Source: Paracoccaceae bacterium | Lineage (GTDB): Bacteria; Pseudomonadota; Alphaproteobacteria; Rhodobacterales; Rhodobacteraceae | Assembly: GCA_030066855.1 (NCBI GenBank) | Contig: JASJAU010000039.1 | Location: forward strand, 1-46,347 | Reading direction: 5' to 3' | Length of the DNA: 46,347 nucleotides | In this document: piece by piece, positions 1-6,971 of the stretch | Layout: each line of letters opens with the position of its first letter | Numbering within the stretch: the stretch's first letter is position 1 | The notes under the pieces: model-generated | What the model was told of the DNA's origin: nothing | The model's input: the letters and a program-made list of their open reading frames with translations, nothing else | Database searches by the model: none | Program-made: the position numbers and the translations under genes

Positions 1-293
1 TATACTCAGAGGAAGGTAACTATACAAAAGCGTTTCTAATGTACACGTCTGCTAGCGACTTCGTACCGGCGGCCTTCCCTGATATTGAAGTAGCAAACAA
101 GGAAAAAGCCCAAATAGATACAACTATTGCGCTGGCGGCACTGAAGGCCGGAGAGCTTTCTATTGCGGCGGAGTTTTCACGTTCTGCGATGGACTTCAAT
201 CAGGAACTCGCGAATGACGTCCTAGGACAGGTCGTTGATGAAGCTGCTGAAGTGATCGTAGAAAAGTTTGAGGGCTTTGCCGATTTGCAGTAG
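1..293 (+). CDS. C-terminal fragment of a TPR-like repeat protein (5' end outside window)
   Basis: The frame that ends at the TAG at 291-293 is open back to the first base of the window, so the ATG at 39 is probably internal and the gene starts upstream. The readable part is about 96 residues. It begins with a segment (EEGNYTKAFLMYTSASDFVP) with the small/large spacing of a tetratricopeptide repeat helix pair, and a second alanine-rich helix pair follows around residues 40-70. This suggests the end of a TPR/Sel1-like helical repeat protein, usually a protein-protein interaction scaffold. Base composition is clearly AT-richer than the genes to its right, so it may belong to an acquired block lying mostly outside the window. 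No enzymatic domain is visible; the identity of the full protein is unknown. Confidence 0.5.
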   Translation, partial: YSEEGNYTKAFLMYTSASDFVPAAFPDIEVANKEKAQIDTTIALAALKAGELSIAAEFSRSAMDFNQELANDVLGQVVDEAAEVIVEKFEGFADLQ

Positions 294-499
294 GTAAAAC
301 CGGGTCAGTGAATCCGTGCTTTGGGCCACCGGTGTGGTATTGGCAAGGAGCCGACAGTCAATGACAGCGAGCGAAGGTTTCAAGTGTTAGGTTTTGTTTC
401 GCTTAGAACTGTCCCACCCCCAACTTGACCTCCCTCAATGCCTTCCCCTCCGCCGTCTGATCTCCTAAACGGCAAGAAAAGCAAAACGGGAGACGCGCG

Positions 500-817
500 A
501 TGGACATCCATGTCAGCACCGACAACTTCATCCAGGGCGACGAGCGGGTCGTCGAGGTGGCCGAGATGGCGGTCGAGAACGATCTCGGCCATATGAAGGA
601 CTGGCTGACGCGGGTCGAGGTGCACCTGAAGGATCAGAACGCCGACAAGCACGGGCCCGACCATATCCGCTGCACGATGGAGGCGCGGCCCCGCGGCCTC
701 GCCCCCATGGCCGCCCATGCCGACGCCTCCGACATTCCCGCCGCGCTCAAAGGCGCGGCCTCGAAACTCCGCCAGCGGCTCCAGTCGGCGCATTCCAAGC
801 GCGACCCCCACCGCTAG
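500..817 (+). CDS. Short HPF/RaiA-family ribosome-associated protein
   Basis: A 105-residue protein starting MDIHVSTDNFIQGDERV, which matches the first beta strand and helix of the sigma-54 modulation/HPF/RaiA (S30AE) family. These proteins bind the decoding centre of the small subunit and idle ribosomes in stationary phase or stress. The beta-alpha-beta-beta-beta-alpha layout fits: helix around 14-36, strands holding VEVHLKD and HIRCTMEARP, and a C-terminal basic helix (LKGAASKLRQRLQ). It is the short form, without the C-terminal dimerisation domain of long HPF. A GGGAG at 490-494 precedes the ATG. The cupin gene starts 3 bases after its stop, so they are probably co-transcribed. Family assignment is by pattern; the exact paralogue is uncertain. 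Confidence 0.7.
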   Translation: MDIHVSTDNFIQGDERVVEVAEMAVENDLGHMKDWLTRVEVHLKDQNADKHGPDHIRCTMEARPRGLAPMAAHADASDIPAALKGAASKLRQRLQSAHSKRDPHR

Positions 818-820
818 GGG

Positions 821-1159
821 ATGACCGAGCCCACCCGGAACATCTTCGCCCAGCTGCCGTTCGACATGACGTTTGAAGAGGTCACCGACCTCCTCAAAGC
901 CCCCGGCGTCCGGGTCGAGCGCATCGTCTCGCGCGGCCACGCCTCGCCCGACGACTACTGGTACGATCAGGACGAGGGGGAGTGGGTCATGGTCGTCGCC
1001 GGCGGCGCGCGGCTGCGGATCGAGGGCGAGCGGCAGGACCGGACGCTGCTGGCCGGCGACTGGCTCTACCTCGCCCCCCACGTCCGCCACCGCGTCACCT
1101 GGACCGACCCCGACCACGACACCATCTGGCTCGCCGTCTTCCACCCTGTCGCCCAGTAA
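821..1159 (+). CDS. Cupin-domain protein
   Basis: A 112-residue single-domain protein. Residues about 50-95 form a cupin barrel core: WVMVVAGGARLRIEGE followed by LLAGDWLYLAPHVRHRVTWT, with the glycine-rich turn, the 'G-D-x(3)-P' spacing and the histidines of cupin motif 2. Small cupins of this type bind a metal or act as sugar/small-ligand proteins; the substrate cannot be told. It begins 3 bases after the stop of the HPF-like gene, which suggests translational coupling. The histidine/glutamate metal ligands of motif 1 are only partly present, so catalytic activity is doubtful. Confidence 0.75.
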   Translation: MTEPTRNIFAQLPFDMTFEEVTDLLKAPGVRVERIVSRGHASPDDYWYDQDEGEWVMVVAGGARLRIEGERQDRTLLAGDWLYLAPHVRHRVTWTDPDHDTIWLAVFHPVAQ

Positions 1160-1258
1160 TCCGGCGCGGGATTCCCGATTTGCCCGAAAAATGGTACGAT
1201 TGCCCCACGCTTCGGGGCGTCGGCCCCGCGGCGGACACTCACAGGAAAGGGAACGCGC

Positions 1259-1645
1259 ATGGGTGAACTCACAATGGGCGTCAGCTGGCTTGGCGTCGTC
1301 CTTGGGGCGATCGTCGCCTTCCTCGTCGGCTGGCTCTGGTATTCGCCGATGCTTTTCGGTCCGAAATGGGCTGAGGGATCGGGCGTTGAAATGGGAACGG
1401 CCAACGAGATGCCGCTTAACGCCATGAGCGCGCAGGGCCTCGGCCTTCTGCTGATGAGCTGGTTTGTCGGCGTCACGGCGGCGGGCAACGCGCTTCTGAC
1501 CGTTGTTCTCGCGACACTGGCCTTCGCCTGCCTGCAATGGTCGGGCGGAGCGTTTTCCGGAAAGTCGACCTATGCCCGCAATGTCGACGCGGGCTACTGG
1601 ATCGCCGCGCTGGCGGTGATGATCGTCGCGCAGGCGATCTTCTGA
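1259..1645 (+). CDS. DUF1761-family small integral membrane protein
   Basis: A 128-residue hydrophobic protein with membrane segments near 8-27, 59-77, 79-96 and 113-128. The region VGWLWYSPMLFGPKW (about 23-37) is the recognisable signature of DUF1761 proteins, whose function is unknown. AGGAAAGG at 1242-1249 is a good ribosome binding site for the ATG at 1259. The VOC gene begins 1 base after its stop, so the two are very probably co-transcribed. Length is normal for the family. It sits in the inner membrane. Confidence 0.8.
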   Translation: MGELTMGVSWLGVVLGAIVAFLVGWLWYSPMLFGPKWAEGSGVEMGTANEMPLNAMSAQGLGLLLMSWFVGVTAAGNALLTVVLATLAFACLQWSGGAFSGKSTYARNVDAGYWIAALAVMIVAQAIF

Positions 1646-1646
1646 C

Positions 1647-2054
1647 ATGGCCGCGGGCGGGTTCCCCACCGATGAGATGGAGCTGACGCGCCACCTCGTC
1701 GTCTCCGACCTCGCCCGCTCCGTCGCGTGGTACCGCGATGTTCTGGGCGCCGAGCTTGAGCGCGAGTACGGCGGCACCTCCGCCGTCTTCCAGCTTCTCG
1801 GCCAATGGCTTCTGATCACCACGGGCGGACCGCCGACCGAGGACAAGCCGGGTCTCACCTTCGACACGCCGCCCGAGGGCCGCGTCTCGGCCCAGCTCAT
1901 CTTCAGGGTCCCCGACGCGCATGCGGCCTATGAGACGCTCGCTGGGCGGGGCGCCGCATTTCTCACGGCGCCCGTTCATTACGATCACGGCGAAACCCGC
2001 GCCTTCTTCCGCGACCCGGACGGGCACCTGTTCGAGATCAGCGCGCTCGACTGA
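1647..2054 (+). CDS. VOC-family (glyoxalase/bleomycin resistance-like) protein
   Basis: A 135-residue protein with the paired beta-alpha-beta-beta-beta modules of the vicinal oxygen chelate fold. The first module starts LTRHLVVSDLARSVAWYRDVLGAELERE, and the second ends FFRDPDGHLFEISALD with the family's DPDGHLFE motif supplying a metal-ligand glutamate; the histidine of TRHLVV is the matching first-module ligand. Such proteins are lyases, dioxygenases, epimerases or drug-sequestering proteins; the substrate is not predictable here. The ATG lies 1 base after the stop of the DUF1761 gene, and the two are probably one transcript. Confidence 0.85.
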   Translation: MAAGGFPTDEMELTRHLVVSDLARSVAWYRDVLGAELEREYGGTSAVFQLLGQWLLITTGGPPTEDKPGLTFDTPPEGRVSAQLIFRVPDAHAAYETLAGRGAAFLTAPVHYDHGETRAFFRDPDGHLFEISALD

Positions 2055-2113
2055 CGCGAGGCCGGCGCCGATTCCAGCTTACAAAGCCGCCCTCGCGCGG
2101 CTAGGCTCGGCCA

Positions 2114-2539
2114 ATGCGATACCTCCTCCTCCCCCTCCTGCTGGCTGGCTGTGTCGGCGCCGTTCAGATCGGTCCCGCCGCGCCCGACCCCGACCCGACC
2201 ATTATCGGTCAGGGCGTCGATCCGGCGAATGAAATCACGATCTACCGCGCGGCCTATTTCGGGCTGGCCACCAGCGTCGCAGCCAACCCCGCGCTCGTCC
2301 TTGACGGGAGGAGCGTCGGCACCTGCCGAATCGGCGCGCCGCTGGTCCTGCGCGTGCCCGACGGCGACTACGAGATCGCCGCAGTCACCCCGGCAGGCAC
2401 TGTCACGCAGACCGTAAGTGTCTCAAATGGAAGTCAAATCTTTATCCGGTGCGGAACCGGATCCGCTCCGGCGCCCGCGCCGGTCCCGGTGCTCGAGACC
2501 GTCACGGCAGAGACGGCGGACCGCGAGGCCGGGATTTGA
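2114..2539 (+). CDS. Predicted outer-membrane-directed lipoprotein, unknown function
   Basis: A 141-residue protein with a lipoprotein signal: MRYLLLPLLLAGC, lipobox LAGC with the lipidated cysteine at residue 13. The mature part has a beta-rich segment (about 40-110) resembling a small PEGA-like or DUF2846-like domain: VLDGRSVGTC, then VLRVPDGDYEIAAVTP. A low-complexity proline/alanine stretch (SAPAPAPVPV) follows near 120, like a flexible tether. No catalytic motif is seen. The stop codon lies in the loop of the inverted repeat at 2523-2550. Confidence 0.65.
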   Translation: MRYLLLPLLLAGCVGAVQIGPAAPDPDPTIIGQGVDPANEITIYRAAYFGLATSVAANPALVLDGRSVGTCRIGAPLVLRVPDGDYEIAAVTPAGTVTQTVSVSNGSQIFIRCGTGSAPAPAPVPVLETVTAETADREAGI

Positions 2540-2550
2540 TCCGGCCTCGC
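2523..2550. terminator. Bidirectional hairpin between convergent lipoprotein and cold-shock genes
   Basis: GCGAGGCCGG at 2523-2532 and CCGGCCTCGC at 2541-2550 form a perfect 10-bp stem with an 8-base loop that contains the stop codon of the lipoprotein gene. It lies between two convergent genes and is symmetric, so it can act for both directions. No T-run follows on either side, so it may be a weak intrinsic terminator or a 3'-end stabiliser. Confidence 0.55.
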
Positions 2551-2560
2551 GATCGCGGCC

Positions 2561-2767
2561 TTAAATGGCCTTAAGGTCTCCCGCTGACTGGCGCCCGTCG
2601 CGCCCTTCGATCAGCTCGTAGGAGATTTTCTGGTCGTCGGCGAGCCCGGTCATCCCAGCCCGTTCCACCGCCGAAATATGAACAAATACGTCTTTTCCGC
2701 CCTCATCAGGCGCGATGAACCCGTACCCTTTCGTCGTGTTGAACCATTTTACTGTGCCTGTCGGCAT
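2561..2767 (-). CDS. Cold-shock domain protein (CspA family)
   Basis: A 68-residue single cold-shock domain. The two RNA-binding motifs are intact: RNP1-like KGYGFIAPD (about residues 12-20) and RNP2-like DVFVHIS (about 26-32), after the typical start MPTGTVKWFN. These proteins bind single-stranded nucleic acid and melt mRNA structure in the cold or during growth-phase changes. The ATG at 2767 is preferred over an upstream in-frame ATG at 2782 because the family starts there and AAGGAAG lies at the right distance. The 160 bp to the divergent ArsC-like gene may hold its promoter and a leader; no clear promoter could be picked by eye. Confidence 0.95.
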   Translation of the reverse strand: MPTGTVKWFNTTKGYGFIAPDEGGKDVFVHISAVERAGMTGLADDQKISYELIEGRDGRQSAGDLKAI

Positions 2768-2929
2768 GTTGTCTTCCTTCAAAGTAGTCGGCGTTCTTCA
2801 GAACGCGTGTATGGCGCAGCGCAAACCAGCACTTCGCCCGGGGGGCGGGCATGATGGTTTCAGTGCACGGTAGAAACTGGGGCTTCACTGTGAAAACACA
2901 AGAGAAACCTGCGTGAGGAGCTGCCGCCG

Positions 2930-3262
2930 ATGACTGTTATCTATGGTCTGAAAACCTGTGACACCTGCCGCAAGGCAGCGAAAGCCTTTGATAATGCAGG
3001 GGTTTCTTATGAGTTCCGCGATGTGCGGTCCAGCCCTCTCGACAAAGCGACGCAGGCGCGATTTCTTGACGCATTCGGTCATGAATTAATCAATCGCCGC
3101 TCAACTACATGGCGCGGCCTCAGCGATGGAGAGCGGGAGGACGATGCGCTCGCGCTTTTGGACCGTCATCCGGCGCTGATGAAACGCCCGGTGATCGAGG
3201 GCGCGGCGACCGTCACGCTCGGCTGGGGAGAGGCTCAGAGCGTCGCGCATCTTGGGAAGTGA
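2930..3262 (+). CDS. ArsC/Spx/YffB-type thioredoxin-fold protein
   Basis: A 110-residue protein beginning MTVIYGLKTCDTCRKAAKAF, with a CxxC motif at residues 10-13. This is the N-terminal signature of the ArsC/Spx/YffB family (arsenate reductase-like glutathione-dependent thiol reductases and the Spx regulator). The C-terminal KRPVIEG segment near 83-90 is also typical, holding the cis-proline-adjacent loop. It resembles the YffB branch more than a real arsenate reductase, and no ars genes are nearby. The start is supported by GAGGAG near 2912-2917. Likely cytoplasmic redox function. Confidence 0.85.
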   Translation: MTVIYGLKTCDTCRKAAKAFDNAGVSYEFRDVRSSPLDKATQARFLDAFGHELINRRSTTWRGLSDGEREDDALALLDRHPALMKRPVIEGAATVTLGWGEAQSVAHLGK

Positions 3263-3305
3263 GGCCCGAGCCATTAGATGAGTTTGCGACGGAGAGGACG
3301 CAAAC

Positions 3306-3674
3306 ATGCGAAACGCGGCGGCAGCGCTCGGGTTGATTGGCGGCTTATTGGCGCTGCTCATGGGCATGGTGAGCTTCGGCTATACCGAGGCGATCTATCG
3401 CTGGGGCGAATGGCCCGACCTGTTCGAACTGCCCGAGAACGTTGATGCGGTGCGGGCCATGAGCGTTCTCGCGCCGCTTTTTGCCATCGCCGGCGCGGCG
3501 ATGGCGCGCTATCGGGCGCTATGGGGCGGACTTGCTTTGGCCGCCGCGGCGGCGGGGCTTTACTGGGCGTTCGGGATCGGCTTTCCGGCCATCTTCCCGG
3601 TCTCGCTCTGCGCGCTCGCCGCTATGCTCGCGCTGGCTGCCCGGCGTCCTGACCGGCCGAAGTCGCATTTCTGA
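3306..3674 (+). CDS. Small membrane protein, unknown function
   Basis: A 122-residue protein with about four hydrophobic helices: 5-25, 52-68, 70-88 and 91-112, separated by a short polar stretch (YRWGEWPDLFELPENVDA, about 31-48). GGAGAGG at 3292-3298 precedes the ATG. Its 3' end overlaps the 3' end of the convergent DoxX gene by 53 bp. No family was recognised; a small inner-membrane protein is all that can be supported. Confidence 0.65.
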   Translation: MRNAAAALGLIGGLLALLMGMVSFGYTEAIYRWGEWPDLFELPENVDAVRAMSVLAPLFAIAGAAMARYRALWGGLALAAAAAGLYWAFGIGFPAIFPVSLCALAAMLALAARRPDRPKSHF

Positions 3675-4209
3675 GCCAACGGTCGACCGACAGCGGCCCG
3701 CCGCCACGGAACATCAGGTAGAGCAGAACGAAAACCCAGAAGCCCCGCTGATCGAGGATGATCCCGTCCGGCATCCGGTCGAACCACGCGCCGAGCGTTC
3801 CGTTCGCCAGCCCGCCGTGTCCGAAGAGATCGACCCAGCTTTGCAACGCGACAAATCCGATCATGCCGAGCGCGGCGAGGCGGGTGAAGAGGCCGATGAC
3901 GATCAGGAGTGGCAGAAGGAACTCCGCCCAGGTTCCGGCGGTGACAACCAGCCAGTGAAAAGTGCCGAGCTGCGAGAAATCGTAACCGATGGCCTCGATC
4001 GTCCGGGGGAAGATTTGGATGTAGGCGCCATCGGACGGCTGGATGAAGCCGAGGATTCCGTCGCCCAGCTTGGTCATCCCTGAATTCCAGTAGTAAAGCA
4101 GCAGCGTCGCCGCGAAGAGAAACCGCGCCAGCGTGGTCATGACCGGCGTTGAAAGGCCTTCGAGGCTTCGAAAAACGGCGTCGTGGGCCGATGTGAGCAG
4201 CCGGATCAT
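3622..4209 (-). CDS. DoxX-family membrane protein of the bufferin operon
   Basis: A 195-residue DoxX/DoxD-like protein with four membrane helices; the family-typical segment is FLFAATLLLYYWNSGMTKLGDG in the N-terminal third, followed by a long periplasmic-type loop and helices near LVVTAGTWAEFLLPLLIVIG and WVFVLLYLMF. It is the last gene of the operon bufA-bufB-bufC-doxX. The ATG at 4209 overlaps the stop of bufC by 4 bp (ATGA) and follows GGAGAA, so I prefer it to the upstream ATG at 4236. DoxX proteins commonly accompany DUF692/DUF2063 genes; the role is thought to be respiratory-chain-linked or in maturation/export and is not established. It overlaps a convergent gene by 53 bp at the 3' end. 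Confidence 0.85.
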   Translation of the reverse strand: MIRLLTSAHDAVFRSLEGLSTPVMTTLARFLFAATLLLYYWNSGMTKLGDGILGFIQPSDGAYIQIFPRTIEAIGYDFSQLGTFHWLVVTAGTWAEFLLPLLIVIGLFTRLAALGMIGFVALQSWVDLFGHGGLANGTLGAWFDRMPDGIILDQRGFWVFVLLYLMFRGGGPLSVDRWLRNATSAGQDAGQPARA

Positions 4210-4958
4210 GTCATTTCTCCAATCGATATGATGCACTCATGCGCCAGGAGCAGCGCGAGGGTTCTGCCCAGATCGAAGTCTGGACTGAGGGAGGCGGATT
4301 CGACGGCCTCACCAAGGGCCCGGCCGTTCGTCAGCGCCTCGACGAAATCGGCCATGCCGGGTCCCAAAAGGACCGGTTCGGGGTCGAATTCCATTCGGAG
4401 GACCGCTATGTCTTCGGCGGCCATTTCCGGCTTCGCGGCCCCCTCAACCATGTTGAAGCGCCAGATCGCGTGAATCGGCCAGGGCGAGCGGATCAGGCGC
4501 AGACTAGGGGCGAGGCCGACGCGCGATGCCATAAGCGTCTCCGTCGGCGTGGTCTCCAGAACCGCAGGGTTGATGGGTTGGGCGTCGGCCGCGTGGTAGC
4601 TCTGCCGCAGCGCGAGTTCCAGCCGCGCTACGTCGGGCAGGTAGCCGATCTCGCGCGTGGGCGGGAAGGCCGCGATGAAGGCCGGCAGCTCCGACCCGTA
4701 GAACATCATTAGAGGCGACGCGGGCGGGTGGGCGCGGAGAAAGGCGCCGGCGAGGGTCTTGAAGTTCTGGGTTCCGACCAGTTTCGCGACGACCGGGAAC
4801 GCGGTCTCGAGCGCTTCGGTGAGCGAGACCGCTACGTTGTTGCGGTAAACGTCGAACCGGCGGCCCGCATTGTCGCCTTTTCCGTCGGAGAGGCCCGAGG
4901 GTCGTTGCGCCTTGGGGTCGAGGAGCGCCGCGCGAAAGTCGGACTGGCTCACCGTCAT
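4206..4958 (-). CDS. bufC: DUF2063 protein, BufC-type partner of the MNIO enzyme
   Basis: A 250-residue protein. The N-terminal half ([25 protein letters not shown], then the [11 protein letters not shown] segment) is the characteristic DUF2063 helical domain, once called putative DNA-binding. In bufferin-type clusters this protein partners the DUF692 enzyme and carries a domain that recognises the precursor leader. Overlaps of 4 bp with bufB upstream and with doxX downstream indicate strict co-translation. The protein has no signal peptide, so it acts in the cytoplasm with BufB. The assignment rests on domain pattern plus gene order. Confidence 0.85.
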   Translation of the reverse strand: MTVSQSDFRAALLDPKAQRPSGLSDGKGDNAGRRFDVYRNNVAVSLTEALETAFPVVAKLVGTQNFKTLAGAFLRAHPPASPLMMFYGSELPAFIAAFPPTREIGYLPDVARLELALRQSYHAADAQPINPAVLETTPTETLMASRVGLAPSLRLIRSPWPIHAIWRFNMVEGAAKPEMAAEDIAVLRMEFDPEPVLLGPGMADFVEALTNGRALGEAVESASLSPDFDLGRTLALLLAHECIISIGEMT

Positions 4959-5815
4959 GCCGGCGTGCTTTGCAGAACGCGGGCCGCACGGACGGCCTCT
5001 GCCTCAAGAGCGGGCCATTCGGGCACGTTGTTGTCCCATTCGATCAGGGTCGGCAGGGGGCCAGCCTTGCGGATCGTGTGCTCGTAGAGCGTCCAGACCG
5101 GGTCGGCGACCTCGCGACCGTGGCTATCAATCAGCAGGGGCGCGCCGTGATCGTCTTCGTCCTCGTCATGGCCGCCGAGGTGGATTTCACCCACCAGGTC
5201 CAGGGGAAAGGCGTCGATATAGCTGACGGGGTCGGTGGCGAGGTTCGTCGCGCTGACGAAGACGTTATTGACGTCGAGGAGCAGGCCGCAGCCCGTCTTC
5301 CGCGCTACCTCCTGCAAAAACTGGGTCTCGGCCATCGTGCTTTCGTCGAAGGCGAGGTAGGACGACGGGTTTTCAAGAAGCATCCGCCGACCCAGGGTGT
5401 CCTGTACCTCGTCAATGTGGTCGGCCACCCGCGCCAGCGTGGCTTCGGTGTAGGGCAGGGGGAGCAGGTCGTTCAGGAACGCGCTTTCATGCGTCGACCA
5501 GGCGAGGTGCTCGGAAAAGCTGGCGGGCTTGAGCCAATCCACGAGATGCTTCAGCCGGGCGAGATGCTCCGGGTCCAGACGGTCCTCGCCGCCGATCGAC
5601 AGGCCGACGCCATGGACCGAGAACGGAAACCGCTCGGCCAGATGCCGGAGCTGGGCGAGCGGCCGTCCGCCGGAGCCCATGTAGTTTTCCGCGTGAATTT
5701 CCAGCCAGCCGACGGGGCCGGGGTCTGACGCTATGTCCTGGAAATGCTGCGGCTTGTAGCCGACGCCGGGCGCGTCTGGCAGGCGCTCGAATCTCTGGGT
5801 CGTTGTGTCTAGCAT
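4955..5815 (-). CDS. bufB: DUF692 multinuclear non-heme iron oxidative enzyme (MNIO), BufB-type
   Basis: A 286-residue TIM-barrel protein of the DUF692/UPF0276 family, now called MNIO. Expected iron-ligand motifs are all visible: [53 protein letters not shown] and IEWDNNVP. Enzymes of this family oxidatively rearrange cysteines in RiPP precursors; in bufferins they make thiooxazole-type heterocycles. The ATG at 5815 begins [20 protein letters not shown], the usual N-terminus; the longer upstream frame runs into bufA in another frame and is not used. It overlaps bufC by 4 bp. A hairpin with a T-rich tail lies between it and bufA. Confidence 0.92.
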   Translation of the reverse strand: MLDTTTQRFERLPDAPGVGYKPQHFQDIASDPGPVGWLEIHAENYMGSGGRPLAQLRHLAERFPFSVHGVGLSIGGEDRLDPEHLARLKHLVDWLKPASFSEHLAWSTHESAFLNDLLPLPYTEATLARVADHIDEVQDTLGRRMLLENPSSYLAFDESTMAETQFLQEVARKTGCGLLLDVNNVFVSATNLATDPVSYIDAFPLDLVGEIHLGGHDEDEDDHGAPLLIDSHGREVADPVWTLYEHTIRKAGPLPTLIEWDNNVPEWPALEAEAVRAARVLQSTPA

Positions 5816-5825
5816 GGCCTGTCCC

Positions 5826-5861
5826 GGAAAAGAGAGAGCGCCCGCGCCGGCAGCGCGGGCG
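5826..5861 (-). terminator. Intra-operon terminator/attenuator between bufA and bufB
   Basis: On the minus strand CGCCCGCGC, a 5-base loop and GCGCGGGCG form a perfect 9-bp stem (5839-5861), followed immediately by CTCTCTCTTTTCC (5838-5826). This looks like a partial intrinsic terminator. Its place after the precursor gene and before the enzyme gene would give more bufA than bufBC transcript, as is common for RiPP precursors. Confidence 0.65.
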
Positions 5862-5879
5862 TCGTGGTGCGACGTCGGA

Positions 5880-6185
5880 TTACGCCGGCAGGTCGCGGTC
5901 AAGCTCTTCCAGCGAGCCCATGCGCGCCGTGCCGTCGGCCATCGCGGGAAGCTCGATATCGGCGCAGGTACCGGCATCGACCAGCGTCCAGGCGTTGCCC
6001 TGATAGTCGACCGTCGAGGTGCCGGCGCAGGTCGTGCCAGGCCCGGCGGCGCAGTCGTTCTCACCCGCGAGCGAGACGCCGAAGCACTTTTCTTTGGCTT
6101 GGGCGTGGGCCGGGACGGTCATTTGGGCGGCCAGCGCGGCGGCGACGGCGCCGGCGACGGCGAGGGTTTTGGTCGTGTTCGACAT
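5880..6185 (-). CDS. bufA: Bufferin-type RiPP precursor (DUF2282)
   Basis: A 101-residue protein. Residues 1-28 form a cleavable signal peptide ([14 protein letters not shown]...PAHAQ), so the product is periplasmic. The mature part has four cysteines at 34, 45, 53 and 74 in the contexts [18 protein letters not shown] and AGTCADIE, the standard DUF2282 pattern. In characterised bufferins cysteines are converted by the BufB/BufC enzyme and the product sequesters copper. A C-terminal tail of about 27 residues after the last cysteine is acidic. The ATG at 6185 has AAGGA upstream; the longer reading frame before it lacks protein-like character. First gene of the leftward operon. Confidence 0.9.
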   Translation of the reverse strand: MSNTTKTLAVAGAVAAALAAQMTVPAHAQAKEKCFGVSLAGENDCAAGPGTTCAGTSTVDYQGNAWTLVDAGTCADIELPAMADGTARMGSLEELDRDLPA

Positions 6186-6443
6186 AGTGAGGTGTCCTTC
6201 TTGAACTTCGGTTGTTTGACGCGCCGCACCAGCGGCTGTTCGGGACTTAGGCGTCCTCCCTCGTAACAAGCCAATCACAGCGGCGTCATCCACGAAGTCG
6301 TTAAACAATGAAACATCAATGAACTGTGACTTGACGCCAGCCCAGACGCGCCGTGTACGCACGGAGAAAGAGGCGACAACCGTTGCTTAACCGGATTGGC
6401 GTCAGGGGAATTCGGGGCGCGGCGAGCGAGGTGAGAGCATTTG

Positions 6444-6962
6444 ATGCGCGCATACAGATCCCGTCTGGCAGGGGTTGTTTTCTGCCTGTTTTTCAACTGT
6501 TCGGCGTGGGCGGACGCGCCGCCCGAACCCGTGGCGCTCGCCCCGATCGAGCATCCGGGCGCCGAACTGACCGTGGTCGCTCCGAATGGCGAGACCGCAT
6601 CCTATACGGTGGAAACGTTGGAAGCCCATCCGACATACCGCCTTGTAACAAAAACGCCCTGGCGGGAAGAGCAGGCGGTGTTCGAAGGCGTGCTTTTGGC
6701 CGACGTTCTGGCTTCCAACGGCCTCGACGCGGCGCCGGCCATCCGCGTCACGGCGGAAAACGACTTCACCAGCGACATTCCGCAAGCGGCCTGGCGCGAG
6801 GTTCCGATCCTGATTGCAACCCGCGTGAACGGGAGGCCGATCCCGGGCAGGGAGCGCGGGCCGCTCCTGTTCGTAGTGGAAGACGCGGCGTATCACGCAT
6901 CTCCAAATGTGCTGGAGCAGCACCTCGTCTGGATGGCGAAACGGATCGAGCGGGCCAGGTGA
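6444..6962 (+). CDS. Periplasmic molybdopterin-oxidoreductase (SUOX-fold)-like protein without cysteine ligand
   Basis: A 172-residue protein with a signal peptide (MRAYRSRLAGVVFCLFFNCSAWADA). The mature part resembles a short sulfite-oxidase-fold domain: LEAHPTYRLVTKTPW, then VFEGVLLADVLASNGL, NDFTSDIP and GPLLFVVE. The mature sequence contains no cysteine, so the usual molybdenum-ligand Cys is absent and it is probably a ligand-binding or sensory relative, not an enzyme. It lies 9 bases before the GGDEF gene, and such pairs occur next to cyclic-di-GMP proteins in related bacteria, so it may be the periplasmic input module. The ATG at 6444 has GAGGTGAG at 6428-6435; an in-frame TTG at 6441 is less likely. 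Confidence 0.7.
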   Translation: MRAYRSRLAGVVFCLFFNCSAWADAPPEPVALAPIEHPGAELTVVAPNGETASYTVETLEAHPTYRLVTKTPWREEQAVFEGVLLADVLASNGLDAAPAIRVTAENDFTSDIPQAAWREVPILIATRVNGRPIPGRERGPLLFVVEDAAYHASPNVLEQHLVWMAKRIERAR

Positions 6963-6971
6963 GGCAGGTCC

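Noticed and set aside
380-1900. Long minus-strand frame of 506 residues opposite the HPF/cupin/VOC genes
   Set aside because: High-GC antisense shadow: arginine/glycine/proline-rich, no domain, and it crosses four well-supported genes.
2930-3262. Arsenate reductase as function of the ArsC-like gene
   Set aside because: CxxC with YffB-like features and no arsenic-resistance genes nearby.
6263-6287. GTAAC, 16 bases, CGTC on the plus strand between bufA and the SUOX-like gene, similar to an ECF sigma-factor promoter linked to bufferin genes in Caulobacter
   Set aside because: It points away from bufA, the core match is imperfect, and no such element was found on the bufA strand; one chance match in 250 bp is not convincing.
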